From contig NC_088788.1 of the NCBI RefSeq assembly GCF_949628265.1, positions 1,798,001 through 1,862,000 on the forward strand: a stretch of DNA of 64,000 nucleotides, in the 5' to 3' direction. The position numbers were made by a program, and so were the translations under genes. The notes beneath the pieces are model-generated. The model was not told the DNA's origin and ran no database searches. It was given only the letters and a program-made list of their open reading frames with translations. The stretch's first letter is position 1; each line of letters starts with the position of its first letter. Positions 43,363 to 55,885 of the stretch are shown in pieces. Source of the stretch: Cloeon dipterum (taxonomy: Eukaryota > Arthropoda > Insecta > Ephemeroptera > Baetidae).

Positions 43363-46300
43363 ATGTCACGCGAGGACACGCTATACCAGCTGAACAAGGA
43401 CTTCGTCCAACAAGACGCCGCTCTGATAAAAGACGTGGCCGAGTCGTGTTTGTATGATTGTGAGCAGGCCTTCTCAGATTTTAAAATTTGATATAATTAT
43501 CTAATCTCTCATCTTCTTAATTTGTCAGATGGAAAATCGTACGAAGCGCTGGCCAATTTGTTCCACGGCAACTCCTTGACGGAGCAGCCAAAGTTGTTGC
43601 AAAGTGTGCTGGTGCCAACTGAGGAGGTTGTGGACCAGCAGACGGTGCCGGAGATGCCTCGCATTTTGCCCGTGGGCTCGGACCAAAGTGTGCCTAGCAA
43701 CGGCGGGGCCTCGTACGCGGCCCGATTCAACGGCACGGGCCCAAAGCCCAACTCAGGGGCCATCCGAAAGTCAGCCGTCTTTAATCATAAACGTGAGTGT
43801 TGCTTATCGCCTTATCTTTATTATACTTTCGCACGTAGACACCAATTGTATTTTACGGGACTTGAATTGTGGTAAATGAAAAATTAACTTCGGACGGAGG
43901 AAAATTCTGATTCAGCTGTTTGTCGAAAACTTAATTTAATTTATTGCAAAATCCTGAAAATGCTTGTTGCCAATGCAAGAAGTGAACCCTTAGGATTCAG
44001 TTGAAGCAAAAATTGGCAAAGTAAATTTTTTAGAAAAACTGCAAAGCTAGCACTGTCTCCTTTCATGAAATCGTATTTTATTTCCCAACAAAGAGTTTCC
44101 CTAAAACGCTGTTGAACAGATCTTGACCAGAGGAATCGAAATCTGCCAAGAAAATGTGTTCAAGCGATGGAAATTTAGGATAAAATTAAACAAATTTAAT
44201 ATTCCCCCTTTATTATCATTGCAAATTGTGGAACAAATTGTTTATCGATCCATAAATTGAAATAATTTTCAATTGTCGCCTTCTATTGATCCACTTTAGA
44301 GACTATTGTTAATTGTTCATGCAGTAAGAAAAATACAAACGTAAAATTACAAAGCAGGATCTGCATAAACGCACGAAACAAAAGGTTGATTCGACATACA
44401 TTATTCTCATTACGTGCCGTGGTTTGTCTTAATTTCTCCTCTTTATTGTTTGTTTTGTTTGTCAGAGAGTTAGACACAACAAAAGCATTAATTCTTGCGA
44501 GACAAGCATTCTAATTTTTCAATATTTAGTTCGTCAGCATTTATTTCCTCAAGAATATTCCTTAAAGGATAGGCCGGAAAGATTTTCTCAACAAAATGGT
44601 TCCTTTTATTTATTTGAAGGAGATTTCTCATATACCTGGCACCACAAAAGCGGGTTATGTACTTCATGTGGGATTGTATATAGCTGAGGGCGCAAAGCGC
44701 AACAGGGGATGTTTTCACATTCCACATGGTGCAAGCGTTGCCTCTCAAAAAGGAACTATTATTATTGTCAGCTGTCGTGTCGAATTCATCAATTGGTTGA
44801 TTTATTTACGGCCTCCAAAACGTCAAGAGGGTCATTTATTTATTTTAGTTCCTGTGCTAGTAAATGTTCAGAATGGTGAGAAAAAATTTAAATCAGGGCT
44901 GCAACGTTAGAAACCGGTCGTTAGAAACATGAATTTTGGTGCAGTTTGTGAACTAATTCATTTTTGTTAATTTTACCAAGTATAAAAAACCTGGTGGTAA
45001 AAAATCCATCCCTGATTGAAATTTAATAAAAAAAATTATCGCAGAAACGTATTAATTAATTTAAATAATGGTGTCTTCATACAAAAGCGCGTCAACTATT
45101 ATTTGTAATTTTGATGATGACATACATATTTTAAGTTTCTTCCAAACGCGCGCACACTCAACTATCGGCGGCATTTGAGCCTTTTGTAACAGCAACCGCG
45201 TTTAGCTTCTCAGGGCTTGTCGATGGGGGAGTGGATTTTTCTTCAATAAAAGAGACGATTCCACCCCCACTGAAGGTCGCTTCTTGCCGCTTTTTATCAA
45301 CAAACATCTGTTGCTGGGTCCCCTTTGAGCGTGCTCTGCTCACTCACAAAAAAAGGGGGAAATTAGTCTTGGCAAGGAAATGGAAATCCAACCTTGAACG
45401 CGACTGTAATTAAACATTGAAGCGTGTTAATCGTTTATCATGAGATAAAAATGGCCCAATAAATTGTAGAAAGTTGTAAGATTCAAATTGAATTGAGTTG
45501 GAAACAATTTAAACTAGAGTTTTAAAGAAAAACTTTGAAAACTCCTGTTTACCTGTACTTGCAATAATAGTTATCTAAAATATTCCCAGGTTGTCGTTTA
45601 AAATTGTGTGGAAATCAGCTTATGCATGTAAAACTACAATTTATTTCACAAATAATGGAATTTTTGAAAAAAAAATCATGCTAAATTTCACAAAAAATAA
45701 ACTCAATTAACTTCTTGTCATAATTGTTTGCCTGGAAAGCTTTACTTTAATGAATTGGATATAGAATTCCAAGAAAATGCACGTCTTTTGTTGTGTCACA
45801 AAAATTTCCATCGGGTTATTTACTCAAAATTAGTTCCTTGTTTTCTTTGATTGAGTTATTAATATTCATTTATTGGTCACCATCGGTGTACGATTTCTTA
45901 CAATAATTAAAATTTTGTTTCTTAGAACAAGCAGCTCTTTTACAATTTATAGTAACATCAAGATGAAAAAAAAACATTTACGACGGATGAGGAAATGGTA
46001 GCCATGAAAGGAATATTATATCTTGCTTAAAATTTTTATTACAGTCTAAACAAATTTAGACATAGCATTATTTCATAATATTTGGGCTCAATGGATTGTC
46101 ATATTATTGCTTAAAAGCGTTTCGTAACCGCAATTGCGCAAAGGAGTGGGTATTTGTTTACAAAAAGTGGGTTTTGAACTACATAGACGAATCTAGATTT
46201 CATTCGTTTTTAAAGAACGTGAACTTTGCATGTAGATTTGACTCTCTTATCAATATGATTAGTAAAACAATTAGAAGTCGCACCAAGATAATTAACAGAA

Positions 46301-49300
46301 GTGGAAAAATGTAGGCGAGGCCGATCTCCCATTGTGTTTCCGTTTTGCTAAGCCGGCCGAGGCTCTTATTCCCCAATTGGATGATTTTACATTTTTTCTA
46401 ATTGAGAAAAACTGAAATATTAGCCTAATAATATCAATATTAATGAGCAGGTTCCGCAAAAACCTGCATCTTTTCGGAAAAACGCACTGCATTGAAAAAA
46501 AAAAACAGTATTTTGCTGCAATTTTGCATGTGAAGAATGAATGACAAAAAATAGGGTTTTTACAAAATCATTATAAAAGCAACTGCGGTTTCTCAATAAA
46601 TTTAAACACTCATCGTAATTTTCCAAAATATCTGACATTTTGGCGAAAAATTTAATCTTTTCGGGGTTGATGCGGAAAAACCCAAATCTGGTAGTTTTTT
46701 CCAGCTGTTTTTTTTTGCTACATTGCAAAACGGACGAACCCTGTCAATGAGGTGAATTAATATTAAGAGATTTTTCCCTTAATGCGTAAATTATGGATAG
46801 CAAATGATTAAAATCACCAATAGCATAAATAAACAAAAGCGGTGACACCTGGTTTAACACCGCCGTTGCTTTGTACAATTTTCTTAGAAGTGCTAATCCA
46901 AAATATCAGCTAAAATATTAAGCCCGTGAAACGGTAACTTCGTTAGTATCAACTATTTTAAACGATTAATTTTCCATTTTTGTTTCAGAACGGAAGAAAA
47001 TAAAGGAGACGAGTAACTTACCAAGTTTGGAAAGAATTAAAGCTATGCTTTGTGAGAATTGGAATGTCATGGTCATATTAAGAGGTCTGCCGGGTAGCGG
47101 CAAATCTTATTTTTCAAAAGAGTAAGTCGTGATGCTTTCAAAATCTCGTGAATAACTGATTATTAATTTTTTCAGATTAATTGAAATGGCCGAAGAGCAA
47201 AAATTTGATCACCAAGTGTGCAGCGCTGACCATTATTTCATGAAACCTAATGGAAAGTATGAGTTTAATCAGTACGACCTTCAGAGAGCACATGAATCTT
47301 GTCAAGCAAATGCGCAGAAAGCATTATCAAATAAAACACCTCTGGTTGTAATAGACAACACTAATTCAGTGGTAATTTTCTTAATTTTATTTTTAGTCAA
47401 TGTGGATGGCGACATTCTTTTGCTTTCCAGGATTGGGAGATGAAATTTTATATTTTTGAAGGTGTAAAAAATGAATACCACATTGAACTTTGGGAGGCCT
47501 CCACTGGCTGGTGCAACAACGTCGGTCAGCTGGTGCAGAAAACAATTCATAACGTGCCTGAGAGAACAATCAGAAATATGAAAGAAAGATTCCAGGTAAG
47601 TGCTCGAGTTTCTGAGCCCACCAAACGATTCCTGAGGGTAAAATAAAGTAAAATTGACGTTTTTTCTGTTAAAAAAGTGCAGCGCGACGTGCGAACTTTT
47701 TTCCCCGCCAAAACAATTTTATTGCGAGAAGTGCGCATGCGTCAGAGCTTGACAAAGAAGTATATTCGTACAGGCAGTCTCTCTGCAAGTGCTAAAACCA
47801 GCTCTGACGCATGCGCACCTCTTGCATTCATTTTGTTTTGGCGGGAAAAAAAAGTTCGCACGTCGCGCTGGACGTTTTGGTCGGAAAAAAGACCACATTA
47901 ACCTGATTCGACCCTCAGTAATCGATTGGTGGGCTTTTAGAAACTTCATCAAAGTGTTTCAGTAATAAACAACCAATTTAAGCCTTAAATTCGTACTGTT
48001 TTTAAAAAAGGCAATTTAAGCTCGGTTTTGTCAAAATTTAAACGTCGGGGATTAATTTATCAATTTTTGAATTTCCTACTATTATTATTTTTCAGACCTA
48101 CACAATTGATCAGCTTTTGCGGCGATACCAACTGACGAATAAATACCAAAGATCGTTAAGTAATGATTCTGTACTAAAATTCGACGCTCCAGTGGTTAAA
48201 ATGCCCAAAGAGAATGGATTAAGTGAATCTAGCAATCCGGGTGAAAATTATTCAACTGCGGAGCCAAAAGCTGATCAAATAGTTGCTGAAGAGAATCACA
48301 TAATGTCAGAGAGCGAAGAAGAAATCATTGACTACGAGGGAGTTCCCGAGTCGGCCCGTGTTTTCTACAAAAACCTGCCTGTTCTTTACTGTCATGTCGA
48401 CGCTGAAACTCTGAGACAGATTTTTCGCGATTGCCACTTTGACCAGGAATACTTTTTCGAAGCCATGGAAAATTCTGCAGCGCTGCTCGAGAAGAAGTCT
48501 TTAATGAGCCTCAAGCCTTTAATTTCACCTGCAGTCAACATAAGAGGGGCTCCGCTAAAAATTGACCAACCTACTCCTTCGACTTCAAAGAAAAAGGTGA
48601 CACTCCACCAAGGAGCAGACGCAATTGAACTTAAAAAGGCCATAGAGGAGAAATTTGTTTTTGCCAAGCCAGGAAATTCCAAGGTGAGATTATTATTTCA
48701 GAATTCTGGTCATTTTTTTTTTAAAGTTGTCCCGTCGGAAAACTGTCCTTTAAGGCTGCGAAATTTACTAAATAACTCAGATAAAAATTAAAAATGCAGT
48801 CAGGTCGCGTGACCTGAGTAAGATCGTTTAAAGGCAAAGGGTTAAAATCGTTGCTGAGTGAAATTGTTGAAAAAACATGTCAAATTTGCATAGGAAAGGA
48901 TCTCAGGTCGCGGGGTACCCTGAAAAAGGTCGTTAGGGTATACCAGGTTGAAGCCCCATCCGAGATGTGTCCAATGAGGGGTCGTGGTCAATGATCAGAC
49001 TAACGGCCGAATTTTAACAAAAATCAAACCATTTTCATCTGTTCCGCAAAGCAAAGCCGAAAAAATTTATTTTAATTGTTCTATGGGCGCAAAAAATAAA
49101 AAAAAATTGGTTTCTAGACCGGCGATAAACCTATGCGTGTGATAGAGTTGGTTAGACCTTAAAAAAAAAATCATTTAGAAAAAATTAGGGAATTTTCCGT
49201 GTCCAACAATATCCATAAAGAGAAAGTTAAAAAATCTCGTTTTTCAAACTTTAAATTCTATCTGGTCCTAGAATTTTTATCGGATTGACTCGTATTTGTT

Positions 49301-52300
49301 CTCAAAATGTTTCTAGATAAATTGCGCGTCGTTTCAACGTAGGGGATGTCGAATTTTTCTCCCCAACCGCGAGATATGGTGACCCAAAGCCGGAAATTGT
49401 TGTAAAAACCGAAAAATTCGGCTGTTTTAAATAAATAACTGAATCAACGATTTTGATCGAACTTTCAAAAAATTTGCTCCATCTAATGACTAGGCGGCAA
49501 TTCCTGGAGAATCCGATTTAAACAAAAATTTGACAATTTCGACTTTTTTGAAAAATTAGACGAAATAAATTCGTAAAAATTCGAAAAATTTGCCTATTTT
49601 GGAAAACTGCACATGGGCGGATACACTTAACCGTGGGGCATCAAATGGTACAAAAATTGGCTCTTTCCGGCCCATAGGGCCCCGCCTGGGCCCCAAAAAC
49701 CACAATTTTGAAATGTCACAAATCGCGTTTTTTCAAATTTATAAATTTATAACTCAGCTCCTATGGGTCGTAGAGTAAAAAACCAAAGTTGGTTAAACTC
49801 GCCTTAAAATTCTGTGTATTTTAGGCCTGATTGGACTACTCGGTACCCCGCCCCTTAAAATAAAAGTGTAATCCCGTCCCTGGATCGTAGCAAAAGTGAA
49901 GAATCTGTCCTTTTTTAAAAATATTTCTCCCCTCAACGGCATTAATTGCCACCATATTTGAATTAAGCCAGTTATAGAACTTCAACTAACGTCTTTTTTA
50001 GTTTTCACTATTTTCTGTGCAGCAGCCAGCCGTTCCTGAGAATGTGGAATCAGAGGATGATGCTGTTGACACGACTCCGTCAACTCCGAGCAGTTCGTCG
50101 AGCGACGAGGAGGAATATGAAATGCAGTTGGACGTCAACTTCGCTCGCAACATGCTGCTAGACTTTGGTGGAGCGTACGCAGTCGAAGGTAATTTAATTT
50201 GTAATGTAACAAAAACAATTATTTGCTGCTTTTATTTTTCTAGATTTACCTCCAGATGCATTCCAAGTAAAAATTCCTGCTTCCCTTGCTTTACAAATCC
50301 ACTCCTTCTGGATGGAAGCAGTGGAAAAGAATCTGGAACGCAAGCAAAGAGAGCTGAATGCTCAACTAAGGAATGACGAGGGTAATTTTTAATGCCTTTT
50401 TAATTTCAATTATGTTTATGTTAAAACCTTTGTATTTTTTAACAGCCATCGCTCATGCGTTGGCAATTGAAAATGTCGAGCAGCCTGAAGAGAATCCAAA
50501 CATGGACGATATTCTGGAAATGGAGAAAGCCCTACTCGCAGTTAAAAATTTGCAAATTGTGATAGTTTATTGAGTAACTGAAAATTAGAAAGTAGCATGA
50601 GATTGAATTCACTTACAGAAAGACGGCAAGAATGATTTAGCAACCAAGTTGTCTCGCGAGAAGCTGCGCAATGAGTTTCCTAATGTTGATCCTGTGGCGA
50701 TCGACAGCATTTTTGAGAGCAATAATCGAGACTATGGCGAAGCAGCTCGAATTATTCAAGAGCAATACATGACGGACACTGGAGCAATTAATGTTTACAC
50801 TCCGGAAGCTTTAAAGAAAAGAGAAGAGGAACTGATGCAACAGGCACTTCAGGAGAGCATTAAGGTAAAACTAATTCTAAATTTTTTTTAGAGGTGAAAA
50901 CGGTCAAAAAATTAAAAAGTACAAGAGAAAAATTCACAAATAAATTAACTCAATTTTGGGTGTTATGATTTGTTCCCTTAAAAAATTCTTTTAAAGGTTC
51001 TCGAACGGCCAGTTGAAATTTTCAGACGAGTTTTGTGTAAAAGCAGTAAATTTGAGAAAAATTTGCTCAATAGGAAGAAACTGGAAATTTAATCAGCTTT
51101 CTGAATTTAGGCAGTTTTTGACGCTAAAATCAACTGCTGAATTTTAATCAGGCTAAACACACACCCCTTTCGAAAATCTGCAATTTTTTAAAAAATAAAA
51201 AATAACTTTCAAGACTCAAAAGTACCATTTTTTATCTTCTCACTATTCAATTTTCATAATTTTTGTCACCCAGGAAGTAATTAATTTCCTTTGCTGAAAA
51301 AAGAGGGCGTAACCGATAAAATCCTAAAAAAATTGATTTTAATGTAACTGACTAAATCCTTAGTAATTATTATATTATTTCAGATGCTGCAAGCTGAGGA
51401 GAGAAAGAAACCATTATTCGTTGAGGTCATTCCTGTTAATGATAAAATCAAGACAAAAATGGAAAAGGCTAATTTTGAGACGGAAATTGCTAAATACAGG
51501 GACGAGGCCAACGAGGAGCGCAATAAAAAAATCAAGTACATTGGCAGCATGCAAGCTGCTCTTCAAAGGAAGCATTTCGGTGTCGCCTCGTACTACAAAC
51601 TCATGGTTTGTTTTTTTGTCTGCAGAATGTGCCCAACAAAATTTGCTTCTGCGATTTGCTGTTTGCAGGTGGACGCGTGCGACGCTAATTGCAACATGCT
51701 CAACCAAAAGGTCTCTGCTCTGATCCTTCAAAATTCAAGCCTTGAATGCTTGGATTTGCATTATCTTCACGTCAGGGAAGCTATAAACGTAAGAAATTTA
51801 TATTTTAAAAATAATAGAAAATCAGACAGAGCATTTTATCTAAATAATCAGATCCCATACATGTATACTGCAGCAAAACAAGGGGTGGATGTTTTTTTTC
51901 GAGTTTTGGGTCGTACTTGGAGGCCAGGGGCACCATACCGAGTGGTCCGCTGAGCCAAAAAAATTAAACAAATCGGCAAAGTTGCGAATTTTAGCTAAAA
52001 ACCAAGGATTTTAACGCGTTTCGTCGCGGGGAGACGTACTTTCAAGTCAGAAACAGAATCCAGTCCATAGGGAGTAAAAAAATTAATAATAAAACCAAAT
52101 ACTCTAAAATAGCGCATATTTTGGGAGCGTTGGCGGTGGCAACAAGGGTCCAGAATTTTATGGCGAGTTTGATAAATTTTGATTTTTTACTCCATGACCC
52201 AGAGGAACTGAGTTATTAATTTTTAAGTCCAAAAAACGTGATTTGTGACATTTCAAAATTTTGTTTTTGGGGCCCAGTCGGGACCCTATGGGCTGGATGG

Positions 52301-53106
52301 GGCCGATTCAAGTACCAATCGATGCCCCTCGGAAGGGCGCGTCCACCCGTGTGCTGTTTTTCAAAATTGGACCGTTTTTCGAATTTTTACAAAAATTTTC
52401 CGGCCTAATTTTCGAAAAAGTCAAAAATTTCAAAATATATTTTAACAGAATTTTCTTGGGTTATGCCACACCTAGCCGTCTAAGCTAGGCATGATTAAAA
52501 TCGTTGAATCAGTTAATTTTTTACAGTATAGTGGAAGTTTTCGGTTTTTACAACAATTTCCGGCTTTCCACACGCCCGTCACCAATCTTCCTTGACGAAG
52601 AATACAATTACTAAAATTTTGTTCCTCTTCTTAAATTTTCAGGCAGTTGAACTGTTTTTGGATCACCACGTTTACTTGAGAGAAACCAATTCAAAATTAT
52701 GGAATGACAAAGTGAAAATAGTGACCGGTCGCGGCAGGCGCAGCCATGGCGGCATTCCCAAGCTCTGGCCCGCAATCAAAAAATACCTGGACGATCACAA
52801 GATTAAGTAAGACTTTTTAAATTAATTATAGAGATTTTTTGATTTGAAAAAATAAAAATTAATGTACGCGAAACCGAAATTTTTGCGTTGAAACAGCTGG
52901 AAATGGCTCACCGCTCGTAGGGGGCGTGGTGCGCTGCCATATTGTATTCCCTCTTTGTTTCGACGCTGAAAATTTCGATTTCACGTCGAAGGAAATATCC
53001 GTATTGATTATCTTCCTCGTTGAACAGATACACTTACGACGCTGGCTCGTTCACACTGGACATCTCGAAGGATCTTCAGTACAGCAAAAACTACATTGAC
53101 GAGTGA
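43363..53106 (+). CDS. N4BP2: NEDD4-binding protein 2-like: CUE / P-loop kinase / CUE / Smr, complete
   Basis: Fourteen coding exons: 43363-43459, 43529-43792, 46989-47121, 47176-47371, 47431-47595, 48096-48683, 50023-50188, 50244-50381, 50446-50540, 50619-50864, 51384-51605, 51669-51788, 52643-52806, 53028-53106. All phases agree (2,673 nt, 890 residues). CUE 1: residues 5-45 (DAALIKDVAESCLYDYGKSY). Polynucleotide-kinase-like domain: 145-285, Walker A GLPGSGKS at 153-160. Acidic linker. Second CUE-like: 622-664 (LRNEFPNVDPVAIDSIFESN). Smr: from LDLHYLHV (798) with GRGRRSHGG (839-847). CUE binds ubiquitin; Smr domains nick or bind nucleic acid, and animal relatives act in mRNA quality control. 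Its introns hold several repeats. Exon 50446 uses an unusual GTTAAA donor. Confidence 0.93.
43793..46988. other. Long intron of the N4BP2-like gene with unassigned open frames
   Basis: The first 500 bases are the parent of the duplicated block at 6714-6993 and 8745-8965. Two minus-strand frames (45343-45158, starting MSRARSKGTQQQMFVDKKRQ; and 44748-44488, with YMRNLLQINKRNHFVEKIFP) have protein-like composition. They could be remnants of a transposon gene, but I cannot assign them. The rest is AT-rich. Confidence 0.35.
46420..46740 (+). repeat. Dispersed repeat family Z, solo arm
   Basis: Matches 58690-59105 in order: TTTTCGGAAAAACGC, GGTTTTTACAAAATCATTAT, AAAAGC(A/C)ACTG, CATCGTAATTTTCCAAAAT, and a TTGCGCAAAGCGGACGAACCCTG-like end. 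Inverted copies are at 59275-59660 and 61880-62240. It lies in an intron of the N4BP2-like gene. Confidence 0.65.
47607..47945. mobile_element. Fold-back MITE next to an N4BP2-like exon donor
   Basis: Starts about 12 bp after the donor of exon 47431-47595. The arms pair: GTGCAGCGCGACGTGCGAAC with GTTCGCACGTCGCGCTG; CCCGCCAAAACAATTTTATT with AAAATGAATG-containing TTTTGGCGGG; and GAAGTGCGCATGCGTCAGAG with CTCTGACGCATGCGCACCTC. The outer parts (CCCACCAAACGATTCCTGAG and CTCAGTAATCGATTGGTGGG) pair as well. A sister copy is at 63086-63452. Confidence 0.8.
48790..49125 (-). repeat. Dispersed repeat family X, copy 3
   Basis: The reverse complement of 11408-12195-type sequence: ATCTCAGGTCGCGGGGTACC, GGTTGAAGCCCCATCC, GTCCAATGAGGGGTCGTGGT and CGGCCGAATTTTAAC. 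It sits in the intron between exons 48683 and 50023. Confidence 0.65.
49300..49870. repeat. Intronic repeat family W, copy 1
   Basis: Inverted relative to 51890-52580. Shared blocks: CCGGAAATTGTTGTAAAAAC with GTTTTTACAACAATTTCCGG; AACTGAATCAACGATTTTGA with TTAAAATCGTTGAATCAGTT; CACAATTTTGAAATGTCACA with TGTGACATTTCAAAATTTTG; and GGCCCATAGGGCCCCGCC with GGACCCTATGGGCTGG. Non-coding. Confidence 0.7.
51890..52580. repeat. Intronic repeat family W, copy 2 (inverted)
   Basis: Lies in the intron between N4BP2-like exons 51788 and 52643. It pairs with 49300-49870, so the pre-mRNA contains two complementary segments that enclose five exons (50023-51788 region). Confidence 0.7.
52880..52990 (-). repeat. 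ISL2EU-like terminal fragment in the last N4BP2-like intron
   Basis: CACCGCTCGTAGGGGGCGTG and GTGCGCTGCCATATTGTATT correspond to the right terminal repeat of the 17753-28341 element (28150-28200), followed by a diverged GACGCTGAAAATTTCGATTTCACG. About 110 bp, no TIR end preserved. Confidence 0.55.
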
Positions 53107-54740
53107 GAACGTTACTGGAACCGCAGAAGACAACAATGTTAATTTTAATTTTTAATTTTCACATCTACAAGTTACCAATGCAACCTGAAATCAAGGAACG
53201 GGTTGTATATTAGCGTTAATTTCTATTTTCAAGCGTTTTGGTGGGATAATATAGTGTTTTAAGCTTAAATTCACAGATATCAAGAACAATATTATGCTAT
53301 TTTTGTGCCCTCGTACAAAAAAATATTTTTAAAGAGGTTATTCAGCTTTTATCAATCTTATTCTCTACGATTTTTAATCTAAAAATAATAATTTTTGTAC
53401 CTTTGGGTTAGTGAACGGTTTTAAAGATTCCTTGTCGCATTAAGACACATACATGATGTGCTGTCATTTTAATGGTGCTCTATTTTTTTATACATTTGAA
53501 ACGAAATGATCAAGTACACATGGACAGAACTTAAAGACTGGAATTTTAACTCTGGAAGTTCAAATCATTTTTATTTTGATAGTTAACAAAACAAAAAAAC
53601 TTGACCAATAAAAGTGTTAAAAACAGATGAAGGGAAATAAATGGACAAGAAAGTTGATTTTTGCTTAACGAGAAAGTTGTATCATGAGAATCAATAAATA
53701 TTTTATCTTGTTATAAAACCTACTTCACGCATTTTCAAACTAAATAAATTATCCTGTTACATCGCAATTTGGTTTCCCCATTGATATCGCAAGGGAAAAA
53801 TAATTAAAAGCATTAATTTTACAGTTTTGGTTCAAAATTGGTCGCAGAACAAAATATTGAGCTTTTTAATATTGCCCTCTTGTAAAGCACCAAAAATCAA
53901 GGAAGACGAGTAAAACTCTGAAAGGGTATTTTGTCTTAAAATTTAATTAAAAATTAAAATCAAGAAATTTTGAGCTTTTCCGGGTTTTAAAAAATGTTTT
54001 GAAGCCATAATCTCCGCTTCTAGTTATCGGATTTTCAAAAACCAAACACTGCTAGACTATTTTCAGTCTCCTCTAGAGAGCCAATGTAATGTAAAGGTGC
54101 CACCCTTCAACCCCCTTTTTCCCACCCTAAAAACCTAAAATATTCCATTTATTTCGGTTTGCTTCTCACTGGGGTTAACCTTCGTGGGGTTGAAACCCTT
54201 TGGAACTGCTCTGGCTATCTAAGAGAGATTATGAAGAGGCAAATGGTGGGCAGTTTATGTAAATCTGATGGTTCGAAGCCGAGATTTGGTGAGAAACGTG
54301 TTTTTTCGGAGACTGTCAAAATTAAAAACACTAAATCTCAGCTTCCATGAGTTCCATTTGCGAAAATTGCATACCAATTGACTCTTATTCATGTCCCACG
54401 ATGCCCTGAATTAATTTCAGGGTGATTTACATTAAACTCCGTTGTGCATAAATATCAAAAAATCTTTAAAAAAAATCATTTGGCTGAATTGTACATCTCG
54501 GCAATATTTTTCATGCAAAAATGCACCACTGGTTTCTGGCAATAAACAGCTTCTGGAAAATCCCAGTGTTTTTTTTCTACTAAAAAAATGCCTAAATATT
54601 CCGGAAAAATAACCTACATGTGTCTTTTAGAACAAATTATGTTCAATAATCTCTTTTGCAAGCGAATTTTATCACATTAGCAAAGTAATTTTTTTAATCC
54701 GTCTTATCTGTGCTAATTTTATGCAATGCCGGGAGATAAT
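53107..54740. other. N4BP2-like 3' region and AT-rich intergenic DNA
   Basis: Begins with the 3'UTR; AATAAA occurs at 53693-53698. Beyond about 53900 there is repeat-like sequence (TTTTGAAGCCATAATCTCCG, GCCACCCTTCAACCCC) with a resemblance to 61380-61480. No gene seen. Confidence 0.4.
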
Positions 54741-54799
54741 CGTTTTTGGCCATTGCAGCAGCATCGTGTAATTCCGCTGAAACAGCTTTGCGTGCTGCG

Positions 54800-55158
54800 C
54801 ATGATATCGTTCTCTCTCTCTCTCTCTCTCTCTCTGGCAATAACATAACGTCGGTCGGTCGGTCGTCGACCGGCACTGCTGCACACGGCGACAGCAGCGC
54901 GCCGCCGATTATTAAATGGCATAATAATGGCCCCAGCAGAGGGGTCGAAGGGGCGCGCGGCGCGTTCGGGGGTGGCGCGTGCGAAGCGAGAGGGCGCATG
55001 CCTCCGAAGAGAAGCGAGAGAGCGAGCGGCAGCGTGCCGGCCGCTGAAGCAAGCAAAGTATGCAGTCGGTGCCGTGTTCGTGTTGACTGAGCGTGCACTC
55101 GGCACAAGCTCCCGAGCCAGCCAGAGTCTCGCATTCTCGGATTCGCTCTCCAGCCCAG
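54800..55158 (+). promoter_or_regulatory. CpG-rich promoter and probable first exon with donor
   Basis: A sharply bounded GC/CpG-rich block. It has a (CT)n tract at 54811-54834, a GAGA-type motif on the other strand, then GGTCGGTCGGTCGTCGACC, and ends at CCCAGAG|GTGAGT (donor 55159). No long conserved frame; the exon is probably untranslated. It suggests a plus-strand gene with a large first intron extending through the rest of the window. Confidence 0.5.
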
Positions 55159-55684
55159 AGGTGAGTTTTCTCCTTTTATTTAAACTTCATGGCCGAATGC
55201 AAATTAGGGAAAGGGTGAAACGAACGCACCGACCCTTTGCCTCCGGCGACAGATGATTTTAATAATTCGCACGTGCTTCACGCTCGAGTTTGCTCTCTCT
55301 CTCTCGGTCCTTCCGCCTCATTAGACGACGCGCGACGGACGCAAAGTTCGCAACGACTTCTTGGCCAACTTTGCGTCTTGATCAAACGTTCTCAGCGAGT
55401 TTGTTTTTGCCCTCTTCGTGACGTAATATAGCTAACCGAATGGAAAGGGTTGTTGCCTTAAGTGGGTTAACACGGAGCTATAACTAGACTTCACTCACCG
55501 ACTTTTCGTTCGCGTGAATAAAATCGTCTGAATATACATTTCTGATTGGTTGGGGAAGCTCAAATTTTAAATTTATATTTAATTCTTACAAATTAAATTC
55601 CTAAATTAAAAAGAATGGATATTTTCGCTTGAAAATCTTTCTAGAAACCGTTAAATCAGCGGTTTTTGGTCTGAATTTGGCAAA

Positions 55685-55885
55685 AATTGTGACAAGAACG
55701 CCACCGACCAATCAGGGATTGGCATTTTTGACGTAGCGAGGCCTAAAACCGAGACAGCAGCGCCACAGCGACAGTCAGTGAAAATAAGTGACAAGCCACC
55801 TCCGCTGGCTGTCACTGTGGCGCTGCTGACTACGTCAAAAAGCCAATCAGATCTCTGATTGGTCGCTGGTTCAAATTAAAATTCG
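55685..55885. mobile_element. ~200-bp fold-back MITE
   Basis: Left arm ACCGACCAATCAGGGATTGG, TTTTTGACGTAG, GCAGCGCCACAG pairs with right arm CTGTGGCGCTGCTGACTACG, TCAAAAAGCCAATCAGATCT and CTGATTGGTCGCTGG. The loop is near 55780. Non-coding. Confidence 0.7.

Noticed and set aside
48392..48682. Minus-strand open frame within the long N4BP2-like linker exon
   Set aside because: Antisense shadow of an exon whose plus-strand frame fits the gene model.
54811..54834. (CT)n tract as a functional GAGA-factor site
   Set aside because: Simple repeats of this length are common; position in a promoter-like region is suggestive but not enough for a separate call.
54694..55134. Several overlapping open frames of 110-146 codons on both strands
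   Set aside because: They are open because the DNA is CpG-rich and includes a CT repeat. Compositions are low-complexity and mutually incompatible; a promoter/leader explains the region better.
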